Program-made: the position numbers and the translations under genes
Assembly: GCA_040005095.1 (NCBI GenBank)
Contig: JBDTZN010000003.1
Span: 1-64,000, forward strand
Direction of reading: 5' to 3'
Source of the DNA: UBA5186 sp040005095
GTDB lineage: Bacteria; Actinomycetota; Thermoleophilia; Gaiellales; Gaiellaceae
DNA length: 64,000 nt
In this document: in pieces, positions 1 through 8,884 of the stretch
How the letters are laid out: each line of letters starts with the position of its first letter
How positions within the stretch are numbered: the first letter of the stretch is position 1
Notes under the pieces: generated by a model
Told to the model about the DNA's origin: nothing
Seen by the model: the letters and a program-made list of their open reading frames with translations, nothing else
The model's database searches: none

Positions 1-26
1 CGATGCAACAGCGTCGGCGGGGAGTG

Positions 27-2801
27 ATGCGGCGACTGGTTTGCACGGTCGGCGTAAGCGCCGTCGCCTTGGCGGTCGGCGGGGCAGGCGCGCGCGGCAG
101 CAGCGCGCTGACCGTGACGATTACGAGCGGACCGCCTGCGACGGCCACTTCGCGCTCCGCGACGTTCGCCTTCCGCGCGAACGAGGTTGCCTTGTTCACG
201 TGCTCTCTGGACGGCGGGACGGCCGTGCCGTGCACGTCGCCCGTGACCTACTCGGGGCTCGTCGACGGGATACACACGTTCACCGTCGTAGCGACGAACG
301 CTGACCGCGCCGGGACGCATACGGCGCGTGACGTCTACCGCTGGACCGTCGCCGTGCCGCCCGAGCCGCCTCCGCCTCCCCCGCCGCCCCCGCCGGGTCG
401 CGCACGGCTCCAGGTCGTGGTGCAGGGTGCCGGCAGTGTCGACAGCTCGCCTGCGGGAATCGACTGCCCGGGCGACTGCAGCGAGGTCTATGTGCTCGGG
501 ACGGCGGTCTCGCTCGTCCCGCACGCAGGGGCCGGCTCCTCGTTCGTGGGCTGGAGCGGGGCCTGCGGCAGCGCCGGAGCATGCTCGCCCACGATCGGAG
601 ATTCGACGTTCGTTCGAGCGACGTTCGCGGCCACAACGGCGCCGCCCACGCTGTACCGCGGCGATCGCGACGGCGACGGTGTCCCCGACTCGAGTGACGG
701 TTGCCCAGGGACGCCCAAGCACTCGAAGCTGCTTCGCGGGGGGTGCGCGCTCCCTGACCTCGTTAGGGACGGTGACGCGCTCGTAAATCCGCTTGCAGAC
801 TCGATTGGACGCGTTCGCGGTCGATTGGGCGGAATCGACGGCTTTGCGCCGTTGAGCCGGAAGCTTGCCAGCGATCTCGCGCTGATCCGCAAGGGCGAAA
901 CCGAGGTCGAGCTCGGAGACGTCTGCGCCGGGGCCGCGGTTGTCACGCGCGGGGCGGTCGCGGTCGCAGCGGATGCGCGCGCCGGCACGAAGGCGATCTC
1001 GGCGCTCGAGGACGCGGTGACGAAGGAGCCGCCCCCCGGCGACGATGCCGCGGAGAAGGATCTGAAGTGGGCGGGACTCCACTACCGCGCCGGGCTGCTC
1101 GAGGATGCCGCCGACTCCGCGGCGGACGCCAACATCGCGTTTCGCGCGGCGTGCCGGGTCCTTGGCGCGAAGGTCGTCCTCGTCGGTCGGCTGAAGCAGA
1201 CATTCGACGCCGACGGTCTGCTCGAGCTCGTCGGCGGACGATTGATCGAGTTCCCGCCGGGGCGGTTCCGGAAGCCGTACGCGATCGGGCCGCTGTGGGA
1301 GTCCGAGCGCGTGCGTGTCGTCGCGCGGAAGACACCCAGCGGGCCGTGGCTCGGACTGTCTGTGATTGGTCTCGACAAGGCGCCCGCCGGCGGGAAGAAG
1401 CCGGGTCACTGTCTGTCGCTGCGGATCGCGCCCGCGCAGGATTTCACCGCCGCGAAGCTCGTCTTGCACCCGCCGGACGGGTATGTCGCGGCGGGGAACG
1501 GCTTTGACGACCTCCTCTGGCTGGAGTCCGGTGCGGGCGTCGCCGCGTCCGAGGTGAGTCCAGGGCCGAAGTGCGCGGGCGCGAAGGGCACGTGGAGCCT
1601 GGAGGTCAAGGTAGGGCCGACGACGATCGCCGCCAATCTCGAGGCAGGCGACCCACCCGTCCCGGTCGTATCGCCTAACCTCGGGCACCTGGTCGTGAAC
1701 GAGCGCTTCCAGGGAAGCAACTGCCCGCCAGGCGGGTCGAGCGCGAGCTCGAGCAATGCGTTCCGTCGCCCCGCGTCCCGGACGAAGGCGTATCCGTGCC
1801 CGGCCGTGGTCGTCTCGACCGTGGACTACCACGTCCTGGTAGCAGGCGCTGGAGGCTACGCGTCTGCGACGTACAGCGAGACGCTCTTCCACGAGCCTGC
1901 GCAGGGAACCGTGCAGCTCGCCAAGGTGACGGGCCTCACGTCCGTCCACTCCTCGATCTCCAATCCCGTCTTCGAGGCAGAGGGGTACAAGCAGGTCGGC
2001 AACCAGGCCGGCGACACGCTCGTGACGGTTCATGCGAACGAGGAGTTCGCGATCCGGTCCGACGAGTGGTACGGCGCGCCCCTTGCCCACCCGCTGGCCA
2101 CGATCGGCGTCGACCACTTCGCGGCCCTCGTCTGGCCTCGGATCGTCGGGAAGCGCAACGGCTACCCGTTCCGGTACCGCGTCAGCCTCCCCGTCATCAT
2201 CACCGACCTCCTGCCCGGTTGCGGCGGGACCGACTGCTTCTATCGCCTCCCGTGGGCGTGGCCCGGCAAGGTAGGCGTCGGGCAGGGCAACGGCCCGAAC
2301 GCGTTCAGCCACACCGGCAACCAGCTGTACGCCTTCGACTTCAGCATGGCCGACAAGTCGACGATCTACGCCACGCGCGGAGGCCTGGTCGGTGACGTCG
2401 TCGAGTCGAACACGATGAACTTCAACCCGTGCGCCGACAACAACAACAACGGCATCAAGGGCGACGAGGAGGACAAGAAGGCCGACGGGCCGACGAACTA
2501 CGTGCGTATCGACCACCCCGACGGCACGTACTCGTACTACGCGCACGTCGATACGAACAGCGTCATTCCGGCTCAGGGCGACACGATCAAACGTGGCGCG
2601 CAGCTCGCGAAGGTCGGGAACATCGGTCGCTCGTGCGGGCCGCACCTCCACTACCAGGTCTCGATCGACAACACGAACACCGTGTACGGCCAGACCACGC
2701 AGATCTGCTTCGAGGGCTTCGCCGCCGTCATCGTCGACTGGCTGTACTCGCCCTGCTTCATCCCGAAGACGAGCAACCAGCTCATCTCGACGAACGGCTG
2801 A
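27..2801 (+). CDS. Secreted multidomain M23 (LytM-type) metallopeptidase
   Basis: This is a large secreted protein of 924 residues from the ATG at 27; the in-frame ATG at 3 is an alternative and the frame is open to the window edge. A basic start followed by a hydrophobic stretch looks like a signal peptide. In order come an Ig-like domain (about 28-108), a proline run, an InlB-type B-repeat domain (about 125-203), a thrombospondin type 3 calcium motif of the DxDxDGxxD kind (from 213), a long unassigned middle and a C-terminal M23 peptidase. Zinc ligands fit the family: H762 and D771, H840, and HLH at 873-875. The family cuts peptide bonds in peptidoglycan or similar substrates outside the cell. 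It stands alone and its substrate cannot be told. Confidence 0.85.
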   Translation: MRRLVCTVGVSAVALAVGGAGARGSSALTVTITSGPPATATSRSATFAFRANEVALFTCSLDGGTAVPCTSPVTYSGLVDGIHTFTVVATNADRAGTHTARDVYRWTVAVPPEPPPPPPPPPPGRARLQVVVQGAGSVDSSPAGIDCPGDCSEVYVLGTAVSLVPHAGAGSSFVGWSGACGSAGACSPTIGDSTFVRATFAATTAPPTLYRGDRDGDGVPDSSDGCPGTPKHSKLLRGGCALPDLVRDGDALVNPLADSIGRVRGRLGGIDGFAPLSRKLASDLALIRKGETEVELGDVCAGAAVVTRGAVAVAADARAGTKAISALEDAVTKEPPPGDDAAEKDLKWAGLHYRAGLLEDAADSAADANIAFRAACRVLGAKVVLVGRLKQTFDADGLLELVGGRLIEFPPGRFRKPYAIGPLWESERVRVVARKTPSGPWLGLSVIGLDKAPAGGKKPGHCLSLRIAPAQDFTAAKLVLHPPDGYVAAGNGFDDLLWLESGAGVAASEVSPGPKCAGAKGTWSLEVKVGPTTIAANLEAGDPPVPVVSPNLGHLVVNERFQGSNCPPGGSSASSSNAFRRPASRTKAYPCPAVVVSTVDYHVLVAGAGGYASATYSETLFHEPAQGTVQLAKVTGLTSVHSSISNPVFEAEGYKQVGNQAGDTLVTVHANEEFAIRSDEWYGAPLAHPLATIGVDHFAALVWPRIVGKRNGYPFRYRVSLPVIITDLLPGCGGTDCFYRLPWAWPGKVGVGQGNGPNAFSHTGNQLYAFDFSMADKSTIYATRGGLVGDVVESNTMNFNPCADNNNNGIKGDEEDKKADGPTNYVRIDHPDGTYSYYAHVDTNSVIPAQGDTIKRGAQLAKVGNIGRSCGPHLHYQVSIDNTNTVYGQTTQICFEGFAAVIVDWLYSPCFIPKTSNQLISTNG

Positions 2802-2856
2802 GCTTTTCCCCCGTCCGGGGGGCTGGACGATGGTTCCCGGAGACGAAGCAGGAACC

Positions 2857-3528
2857 ATGCGGGTTCTGCTTGCGGACGATCTCGAGACCTTGCGGGCCGG
2901 TGTGCGAGAGCTCCTCCTTCGGGAGAGCGACTTCAAGGTGTCGGAGGCGCGAAACCTGGACGAGCTCCGGGCCGCAGTCGCTTGCTACTCGCCGGACATC
3001 GTGCTCGTCGATCTCGACCTGCCGCCGTCGGGCGGAATCGCCGCCGTCGCCGAGCTGCAGCGCTCCGAGACCAGCTCGATCCTCTGGAGCTTCGGGCCCA
3101 ACCGGGCCACCGTGCTCGAGGCGATCCGCGCCGGCGCGCGAGGCTACCTCGACAAGGAAATCTCTCCGCAGGGCCTCGTTCGTGCACTGCGCGGGGTCGT
3201 CCGGGGCGAAGCTGCACTCTCGCGTGAGCTCGTGACGCTGCTGATCGACGCGCTGCACGGCGTCGAGGAGCGGGATCGCGTACGCGACCAGGCTGCGGTC
3301 CTCTCGAGTCGCGAGCGCGAGGTGCTGGCGCTCGTCTCCCGCGGCGCGCGCAACCGCGAGATCGGCGAGGAGCTCCACATCTCGGAGTTCACCGTCAAGC
3401 GGCACGTGCAGAACATCCTCAACAAGCTCGAAGTGCCCAGCCGGCGCTCGGCCGCCGCGGTCTACCGCTCGGCGTTCCAGGTGGATTGGGCGGCGATGGA
3501 CGAAACGCGCACCGCCGTCGGCGCCTAG
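2857..3528 (+). CDS. LuxR/NarL-family response regulator
   Basis: A 223-residue two-domain response regulator. The receiver domain opens with MRVLLADD, giving the acidic pair D7/D8, and the phosphorylation site is D52 in VDLDLP; the conserved Lys lies in GYLDKE. The C-terminal LuxR-type helix-turn-helix (about 150-210) has the usual SSREREVLALVSRG and FTVKRHVQNI blocks. I chose ATG 2857, which follows an AGGA and starts exactly at the first receiver strand; ATG 2830 would add nine residues. No histidine kinase is adjacent, so the partner is unknown. The next gene is a membrane GAF-like protein, but the 79-nt gap gives no proof of a shared transcript. Confidence 0.9.
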   Translation: MRVLLADDLETLRAGVRELLLRESDFKVSEARNLDELRAAVACYSPDIVLVDLDLPPSGGIAAVAELQRSETSSILWSFGPNRATVLEAIRAGARGYLDKEISPQGLVRALRGVVRGEAALSRELVTLLIDALHGVEERDRVRDQAAVLSSREREVLALVSRGARNREIGEELHISEFTVKRHVQNILNKLEVPSRRSAAAVYRSAFQVDWAAMDETRTAVGA

Positions 3529-3607
3529 ACGCTTGGGGTGGGAGCATCGCCGACTGGACGAGGCGGCTGCAGGCCATCAGAATGCACGCTGACCGTAGGC
3601 AGCGAGT

Positions 3608-4438
3608 ATGGCCAAGCCTTGCGACGACCAGCCCCTCCGCGAGCGAGTGAGCGCGGCTCTGATCCCAGTCGGCTGTGGGGTGGCCGCCAAGCTGGGCAAG
3701 CTGAAGCGTCCGGGAGCGACCACGACGGGTTTGCTGATCCTGATCTTCGGCGCAGTCCAGATCATGCGGGCTGCGGAGTGGCCGGACGCCAGGACGTGGA
3801 AGTCGGGCGCAGGACTCGTCGCCTTCGTCGCACTCGCGATCGCAGTCGCCGTCCTCTCGTTCCTGGTCGCGTGGGGGTACCGCGGGTTGCTGGCGAGCCG
3901 ACGCCGCGAGGAGCGGCTCGCAAAGGCGGCGAATGGAATCGCCCGGGTGGTCATGAAGCACACCAAGCTCAAGCGTGACGAGGTCGGCGTGAACATCTGG
4001 CGTGTGCGTGGGCCCAAGGGCTTTCGCCGGCTTGATCGCGCCGCCATCGCGGTCGAAGAAGACCGCGAAGAAACCCCGATCCTCTGGACCAAGGGGAAGG
4101 GCGTGATCGGCTACTGCTGGTCGAAGAAGGCGCCCCGCTTCGCCGATCTCGAGGATCTCCGCAGCGCCCTGCCGACCGAGGAGGAATTCTGCAGCATCCC
4201 ACGCGAAGAGCGCTTCAAGTTCACCTGGAGCGAGTTCCAGGAGGTGAACCGGTACGCCGCGGTCCTTGCCGTTCCGCTCAAGCCGCGTGGCTTCGGTCGA
4301 TTTGCGGTGAAAGGCGTTCTCGCAGTCGATTGCTCGAACGTCGACAGGCGCTCGGAGCTCGATGGCCTTCAGGGAAAGCCCGATTTCGTCACGATCAAGC
4401 GGACTTGCGAGGATATCCTGGTGGGGGATCGAGGGTGA
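3608..4438 (+). CDS. Membrane protein with a cytoplasmic GAF-like domain
   Basis: A 276-residue protein with two hydrophobic helices near the N-terminus (about 39-57 and 68-95), then a basic stretch (ASRRREERL) and a soluble C-terminal half. The soluble part has the pattern of a GAF sensor domain: WTKGKGVIGYCW near its start, AVLAVPL in the core and GVLAVDCSN near the end. By family knowledge GAF domains bind small molecules or act in dimer signalling; no ligand can be named here. No output domain follows, so it would need a partner. It sits downstream of a response regulator and upstream of a small acidic protein. Confidence 0.55.
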   Translation: MAKPCDDQPLRERVSAALIPVGCGVAAKLGKLKRPGATTTGLLILIFGAVQIMRAAEWPDARTWKSGAGLVAFVALAIAVAVLSFLVAWGYRGLLASRRREERLAKAANGIARVVMKHTKLKRDEVGVNIWRVRGPKGFRRLDRAAIAVEEDREETPILWTKGKGVIGYCWSKKAPRFADLEDLRSALPTEEEFCSIPREERFKFTWSEFQEVNRYAAVLAVPLKPRGFGRFAVKGVLAVDCSNVDRRSELDGLQGKPDFVTIKRTCEDILVGDRG

Positions 4439-4491
4439 GCCGACCGCGCCGATGGACCCAGTACACTTCCAATGAACTCGAGGGGACGCGC

Positions 4492-4713
4492 ATGGGCATC
4501 GGCAGACTGACTCAAAAGATCCGTCAGGAGGACGCTCTTCCAGCCGAGGAAGCAGCCGAGCTTGAGCATCGTCTCGAGCTGGTTCGCGCCGCGGTCCGCG
4601 AAGCTCCCGAACCCGAGCCGGCTCCTGTGACCGCCGAGGATGTCGCCGCGCTGCGGGCCGATCCAGAGCTCGCCGAAGTGGCGGACATTGCCGAGCACTA
4701 CGCCGAAGCCTGA
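4492..4713 (+). CDS. Small acidic helical protein, function unknown
   Basis: A 73-residue protein that I do not recognise. The ATG at 4492 follows a GAGGGGA ribosome site by about five bases, which decides the start. The sequence is dominated by Glu, Ala and Leu and should form long helices, with a Pro/Glu-rich hinge (EPEPAP) in the middle. It starts 53 nt after the membrane GAF-like gene and may be cotranscribed with it. No motif points to a function. Confidence 0.55.
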   Translation: MGIGRLTQKIRQEDALPAEEAAELEHRLELVRAAVREAPEPEPAPVTAEDVAALRADPELAEVADIAEHYAEA

Positions 4714-4723
4714 ATCTAGGGCG

Positions 4724-5365
4724 CTACGGATGAACGAAGACCGGCGTCCCTAGCGGGATGACCCGCATCAGGTAGCGCAGGTCTGACGTCTTCGCGTGGA
4801 GGCAGCCCTCGGAGTTCGCGTAACCGGGAGCCGGTCCCGACGGCGTTCCGTGGATCGCCAGGCGCCGCGAGCCCTGGTGCCCGGACAGCGCCAGGATGCA
4901 ACAGCCGTAGACGGGAGAGAAACGGCCGCCCGGAAGCTTGTCGGTGACTGCGTAGCGCCCGATCGGCGTCCGCGAGCCCGCCGCGCCGATGTCGATGCGG
5001 ATGCGCCGCAAAGCCTTGTCGCCGCGCTTGGCGGTCAAGGTCCGCCGCGAGAGGTCGGCTTCGAGCTTGACGGTGACGTGGCGGTCGCGGAGTCCCGAGC
5101 GCTTGACCCACGCGATCTTCCCGTTCGCGACCGTGGAGCTGACCACTCCGAGCCACTTCCCGCGCTTGCGGACGACCGTGAGCGTCTGGGGCGAGCCGAA
5201 CTCCGTTCGCCGGCCGAGCGCGCGCACGGCCGCACCGCCCGGGCGGGCGTGAACGACGACGCCGGAACCGGCGACGCGCGCGACGAGATAGCCCTTCGGC
5301 TGCGGACTCGCCGCCGGAGGCGCGGACGCGACGAGCGCAAGAGCGGCTAGCAAGGTGAAGCCCAT
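4724..5365 (-). CDS. Secreted L,D-transpeptidase (YkuD domain)
   Basis: A 213-residue exported protein. A hydrophobic leader (GFTLLAALALVASA) is followed by an SH3-like region (about 25-90) and a YkuD catalytic domain. The catalytic signature is present: AIHGT supplies the His and NSEGCLH the nucleophilic Cys. The family makes 3-3 cross-links in peptidoglycan or attaches proteins to it, using a tetrapeptide donor. It diverges from a second L,D-transpeptidase across only 65 bp. The GAGGGAG in front of the ATG is unusually close to the start codon. Confidence 0.85.
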   Translation of the reverse strand: MGFTLLAALALVASAPPAASPQPKGYLVARVAGSGVVVHARPGGAAVRALGRRTEFGSPQTLTVVRKRGKWLGVVSSTVANGKIAWVKRSGLRDRHVTVKLEADLSRRTLTAKRGDKALRRIRIDIGAAGSRTPIGRYAVTDKLPGGRFSPVYGCCILALSGHQGSRRLAIHGTPSGPAPGYANSEGCLHAKTSDLRYLMRVIPLGTPVFVHP

Positions 5366-5416
5366 CTCCCTCGGATCGGCAGGTCCGGAGGGATATGCGC
5401 TCCCTCGAAAGGTGAC

Positions 5417-5422
5417 TACGAT
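5417..5422 (+). promoter_or_regulatory. -10-like TACGAT, candidate leaderless promoter
   Basis: The TANNNT hexamer ends 8 nt before the ATG at 5431 and no ribosome site is visible, so the transcript may begin at the start codon. Confidence 0.4.
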
Positions 5423-5430
5423 TCCACGTA

Positions 5431-6441
5431 ATGCGGGTCGTAATGCTGCTTTCCGTCTGCGCTCTCGCGCTTCCGATCGCGGCCACGGCGCAGGTTCCTG
5501 CGCCGGTTCCGGCGTGGCAGACGCCGACGCCGGCAGAAGGCGCGGTTCTCACCGTGGTCGCCGGGACGCCGCTCGCCTTCACGCTCTCGGCCGCCACTCC
5601 CGAGCCTGCGACAGCCGTCCACGTCGCGAGCTCGGGGCTTCCACAGGGCGCCACACTGACGTCGGCCGACGGCAATCCGGGCACCGCCGAGTTCCGGTGG
5701 ACGCCGACCTCCGCGCAAGTGGGCGATTACGCCGTCGCGTTCACCGCCTCGGCCGCGGGCAGCTCCGAGGCGATCACTCGCAGGATCGCGATTCGCGTGG
5801 CTCCCGAGTTGCCGGTCCGGCTGAGCGTCGGGAACGTGTCGCGCTCGGCGGTCGTTCTGCGGCCCGTCTACGCCCGCGAGCAGCCGTCCGCGGGCGCGCC
5901 GATCGTGACGCGTGTCGGGACGCTCACGGAGGAGTACGTGCGCAACATGGTGCTTGCGCTGGAGTCGGTCCACGACGCTCGCGGAACGCTCTGGGTTCGC
6001 GTGCGCCTGTCAATCCTCCCGAACAACTCGACCGGTTGGATTCCGCGCTCGGCTCTGGGGCCGCTTCGTGTGAGGACGACGCGGCTTGTGATCGACCGGG
6101 CGTTCTTCACGGCCACCCTGTTCCGCGACGGCCAGGCCGTCTTCCGCACGCGCGTCGGTGTTGGGACGCCCGGTTGGCCGACTCCGCGCGGCGAGTTCTA
6201 CATCCGCGAGCTGCTCACGAACTTCGGCCAGCCGTTCTACGGCCCGGCCGCGTTCGGCACGAGCGCGAAGTCACCCGTGCCGACGGGCTACTTCGCGGGT
6301 GCGTTCATCGGCATCCATGGGACGAGTCTCCCCGAGCTGATCCCGGGGCGGATCTCCCACGGCTGCATCCGCTTGCGGAACGCGGCCATCCTGCGGCTTG
6401 TGAAGCTCATGCCGCTCGGGACGCCTGTGACGATCCGCTAG
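5431..6441 (+). CDS. Secreted L,D-transpeptidase with an Ig-like N-terminal domain
   Basis: A 336-residue exported protein. After a signal peptide (MRVVMLLSVCALALPIAATA) comes a putative Ig/cadherin-like domain (about 45-125), an SH3-like stretch (about 127-205) and a C-terminal YkuD domain. The catalytic residues are in IGIHGT and ISHGCIRL. The short family motif LMPLGTPV near the C-terminus matches IPLGTPV in the neighbour at 4724-5365, so the two are diverged paralogues. Peptidoglycan 3-3 cross-linking or protein anchoring is the family role. The start has a TANNNT hexamer 8 nt upstream and no ribosome site. Confidence 0.87.
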   Translation: MRVVMLLSVCALALPIAATAQVPAPVPAWQTPTPAEGAVLTVVAGTPLAFTLSAATPEPATAVHVASSGLPQGATLTSADGNPGTAEFRWTPTSAQVGDYAVAFTASAAGSSEAITRRIAIRVAPELPVRLSVGNVSRSAVVLRPVYAREQPSAGAPIVTRVGTLTEEYVRNMVLALESVHDARGTLWVRVRLSILPNNSTGWIPRSALGPLRVRTTRLVIDRAFFTATLFRDGQAVFRTRVGVGTPGWPTPRGEFYIRELLTNFGQPFYGPAAFGTSAKSPVPTGYFAGAFIGIHGTSLPELIPGRISHGCIRLRNAAILRLVKLMPLGTPVTIR

Positions 6442-6451
6442 CGCGGAGGCT

Positions 6452-6811
6452 TCAGAGCTCGGCGGCGATCTCGGCGTGGCGGTCGGCGATGCACGCCTCG
6501 GCCCAGCGCTCGGCGCGCTCGAGCAAGCGGCCCGTCAGCACGTCGCGGTCGGCTCCCGCGGGAGGAAGCTGATCCTCGCCGACCTCGATCCGCACCTGGT
6601 GGAGCGAGGCTTCGACATCCTCGCTGACCTCGTACCGGTGCTCGGCGACGATCGAGACCTCGCCGACCTCAGGGACGATCGCCTGCGCGAGCTCGTCCAG
6701 CTCGGCGGCGGTGGCGTCGCGCCCCGCGAACACGCCGAAGTTGATCCGGATCTCGAGCCCCGGTGGATCGCCAATCTCTGCGGCGAAGACGAGTTGCGGT
6801 TCGGTTTGCAC
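6452..6811 (-). CDS. Conserved-looking hypothetical protein
   Basis: A 119-residue acidic, soluble protein with no motif I recognise. Good codon use and a strong GGAGGAG ribosome site upstream of the GTG at 6811 support it as real. It is last in a minus-strand run, 67 nt after the ABC-2 permease. The repeated pattern of short strands and Glu-rich helices suggests a small alpha/beta fold, but I can assign no role. Confidence 0.5.
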   Translation of the reverse strand: MQTEPQLVFAAEIGDPPGLEIRINFGVFAGRDATAAELDELAQAIVPEVGEVSIVAEHRYEVSEDVEASLHQVRIEVGEDQLPPAGADRDVLTGRLLERAERWAEACIADRHAEIAAEL

Positions 6812-6878
6812 GTTGGGCTACTCCTCCCCCGCCTCGTAGAAAACGAATCGCACGTCTTACGCTTTCCGAACAGTCCAG

Positions 6879-7625
6879 TCAGGCGCTGCGCGGCTCCCAG
6901 CTGAAGCGCCACACGGCGACGATGATCCCCACGACGCCCCACGCGGCCAGGATCCCCGCGGCTGTCCCGTGGTGCCATGGCGCCCGGTCGTAGAGGTAGA
7001 CGCCGTTGACGAGATCCAGGAAGTACCTGAGCGGCAGCACGTCGCCGATCGCGCGCAATACCGCCGGATAACGCCCCCGCGAGCCGAACGACCCTGAAAG
7101 GAACGCCATCGGCAGCAAGACAGTGTTCAGGACCGCCGACGAGCCTTCCGCAGACCGGATCAGCGCCGCCGCCGCCAGGCCGAGTGCCGCGAACACGGCC
7201 GCGCCGAAGAGGAGGACGAGCGCGAAAGATCCGATGTGCCCGGGCAGGTGCGTTCCGTAGAGCACCCGCCCGAGCGCGAAGAGGAGCACCGCCTGCAGCG
7301 CGAAGACGAGCAGGATCGAGGTGAGCGTGGCGGCCAGGTAGGTCGGGGCCGGAAGGGGTGTTGTTCGGATCCGCTTCAAAAGCCCGCTTTCACGCCGCAC
7401 GACGAGGATGACCCCAAGTCCGGCGAAAGCCGTGTTCGCGGCGCCGTACCCGAGCATCCCGGCGAGGAGGACCTCACGGGCCGGATGCCCCGAGATCGTC
7501 CCGCTGTAGACCGAGCCGAGCAGGAGGAACAGCATCGGCGGGAAGACGAAGATGAAGATGGCGGCTTCCCGGCTGCGCCAGAACTGGAGCTGCTCGGCCC
7601 GCAGCTGATGGAGGAACAGTCTCAT
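6879..7625 (-). CDS. ABC-2 type transporter permease
   Basis: A 248-residue membrane protein with about six hydrophobic segments and the ABC-2 permease layout: an N-terminal cytoplasmic helix (FWRSREAAIFIFVFPPMLF), a long central loop and the late FLSGSF motif. It pairs with the ATPase encoded just upstream, whose stop overlaps this start by ATGA. Such pairs export drugs, lipids or polysaccharides; the substrate here is unknown. It is shorter than many ABC-2 permeases but complete in segment order. Confidence 0.85.
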   Translation of the reverse strand: MRLFLHQLRAEQLQFWRSREAAIFIFVFPPMLFLLLGSVYSGTISGHPAREVLLAGMLGYGAANTAFAGLGVILVVRRESGLLKRIRTTPLPAPTYLAATLTSILLVFALQAVLLFALGRVLYGTHLPGHIGSFALVLLFGAAVFAALGLAAAALIRSAEGSSAVLNTVLLPMAFLSGSFGSRGRYPAVLRAIGDVLPLRYFLDLVNGVYLYDRAPWHHGTAAGILAAWGVVGIIVAVWRFSWEPRSA

Positions 7626-8470
7626 TCGGCGGCGACCAGCTCGAGGTAGACGTCCTCGAGCGTCGGGCGTCGCACCTCGAGCCCTTCGAGCTCCTGGCCC
7701 GCAGCGAGCGCCTCAGCGGACAGCTCGTTCAGCACCCGAGTCGGTTCGGCGGTGCGCAGGACTATCTGCTCGCCGTCCTTCCAGTAGCGGATCTCGGTCT
7801 CGAGGGACGTCCCCCGCAGCTCGGCGGGTGTTCCGATCCGCACGATCAGCCCTTCCCGCAGCACGGCCACTCGGTCGCAAAGCTCCTGTGCCTCGTCGAG
7901 GTAGTGCGTCGTCAGCAGCACGGTCTTCCCGAGCGATCGGAGCGAGCGGATCATGTCCCACGCGATTCGGCGCGCGGCCGGGTCGAAGCCCGTGGTCGGC
8001 TCGTCGAGGAAGACCAGCTCGGGGTCGCCGACGAGCGCGAGCCCGAGGTCGAGCCGTCGCTTCTGGCCGCCCGAGAGCGTGCGCACGCGCGCGTCACGCT
8101 TGTCCGCGAGCCCGACGAGCGCGATCACCTCGTCGACGTCGCGGGGCCGTTCGTAGTAGCCGGCGAAGATGCGATGCGTCTCCGCGACGGTCAGGCTCGG
8201 CAGCAGCTGCGACTGCTGCAGGACGACGCCGATTCGCTCGCGGAAGCCGAGCTCGAAGCGCTGCGGGTCGAAGCCCAGGACGTCGATGGTCCCGTCGTCG
8301 CGCCGCCGGTAGCCCTCGAGGATCTCGACCGTCGTCGTCTTCCCGGCGCCGTTCGGGCCGAGCAGGCCGAAGACCTCGCCCTCGTGGATGTCGAAGCTGA
8401 TCCCGCGCAGCGCCTGGAAGTCGCCGTAGGACTTGCGAAGGTCGGTGACCGAGATTGCCGCGGCGCTCAC
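7622..8470 (-). CDS. ABC transporter ATP-binding protein (DrrA/NodI-like exporter type)
   Basis: A 282-residue ATPase. The Walker A is GPNGAGKTT (about 37-45), the signature is LSGGQKRRL and the Walker B is LVFLDEPTTGFDP, followed by the switch His in LLTTHYLDEA. The C-terminal extension (about 215-282), with IRYWKDG and ending RRPTLEDVYLELVAAE, is typical of ATPases that drive ABC-2 exporters. It starts at a GTG that overlaps the stop of the SixA-like gene by GTGA and overlaps its permease by ATGA, so the three should be translated together. Confidence 0.92.
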   Translation of the reverse strand: MSAAAISVTDLRKSYGDFQALRGISFDIHEGEVFGLLGPNGAGKTTTVEILEGYRRRDDGTIDVLGFDPQRFELGFRERIGVVLQQSQLLPSLTVAETHRIFAGYYERPRDVDEVIALVGLADKRDARVRTLSGGQKRRLDLGLALVGDPELVFLDEPTTGFDPAARRIAWDMIRSLRSLGKTVLLTTHYLDEAQELCDRVAVLREGLIVRIGTPAELRGTSLETEIRYWKDGEQIVLRTAEPTRVLNELSAEALAAGQELEGLEVRRPTLEDVYLELVAAE

Positions 8471-8862
8471 TGCGCCGGCAAGTCAATCACCGCGAGGCCG
8501 GCCGGGGGAAAGGGGCGGGACTCACCGGTCAGCGCGAGCGCGATCTCCCCGCAGTCCGGCTGGTGACCGACTGCGGCGACCGTCTCGCCACGTCCCTGGA
8601 CCGCCGCGAGCAGCCCCTCGACCGTCGCGCCCGGCGCGAGCCGTTCGTCCACCTCGGAGGCGCACCCGGCCGCGCGGGCAACGGCGTCGGCGGTCTGCCG
8701 AGCGCGCAGCAGCGGGCTCGAGAGGACGAGCTCCGGTGGCAACCGTCCCGCGAGTCGTTCGCCGAGCGCGCGGGACTGCTCCTCGCCGCCGGGAGTCAGC
8801 CGACGCAGCTCATCAGGCTCCCCCGACGCGGATTCCGCATGGCGAATCAAATACAGGCGCAT
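8467..8862 (-). CDS. SixA-like histidine phosphatase
   Basis: A 131-residue single-domain protein of the histidine phosphatase superfamily. The N-terminal LIRHAES carries the catalytic RH pair, and the second catalytic His is in AVGHQPD. Size and motifs match SixA, which removes phosphate from phosphohistidine in signalling proteins, though many small members act on other substrates. The start ATG has TATCCT 7 nt upstream and no ribosome site, suggesting its own leaderless promoter inside the longer run. It overlaps the ABC ATPase by GTGA. Confidence 0.8.
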   Translation of the reverse strand: MRLYLIRHAESASGEPDELRRLTPGGEEQSRALGERLAGRLPPELVLSSPLLRARQTADAVARAAGCASEVDERLAPGATVEGLLAAVQGRGETVAAVGHQPDCGEIALALTGESRPFPPAGLAVIDLPAQ

Positions 8863-8869
8863 GTGAGGG

Positions 8870-8875
8870 AGGATA
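8870..8875 (-). promoter_or_regulatory. -10-like TATCCT, candidate leaderless promoter
   Basis: The hexamer ends exactly 7 nt before the ATG at 8862, with no ribosome site between; it would give a leaderless mRNA for the SixA-like gene. Confidence 0.45.
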
Positions 8876-8884
8876 CGGCGAGGG

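Noticed and set aside
2830..2857. ATG 2830 as start of the LuxR-type regulator
   Set aside because: It would add nine residues before the receiver strand, while ATG 2857 has an AGGA ribosome site and the typical start.
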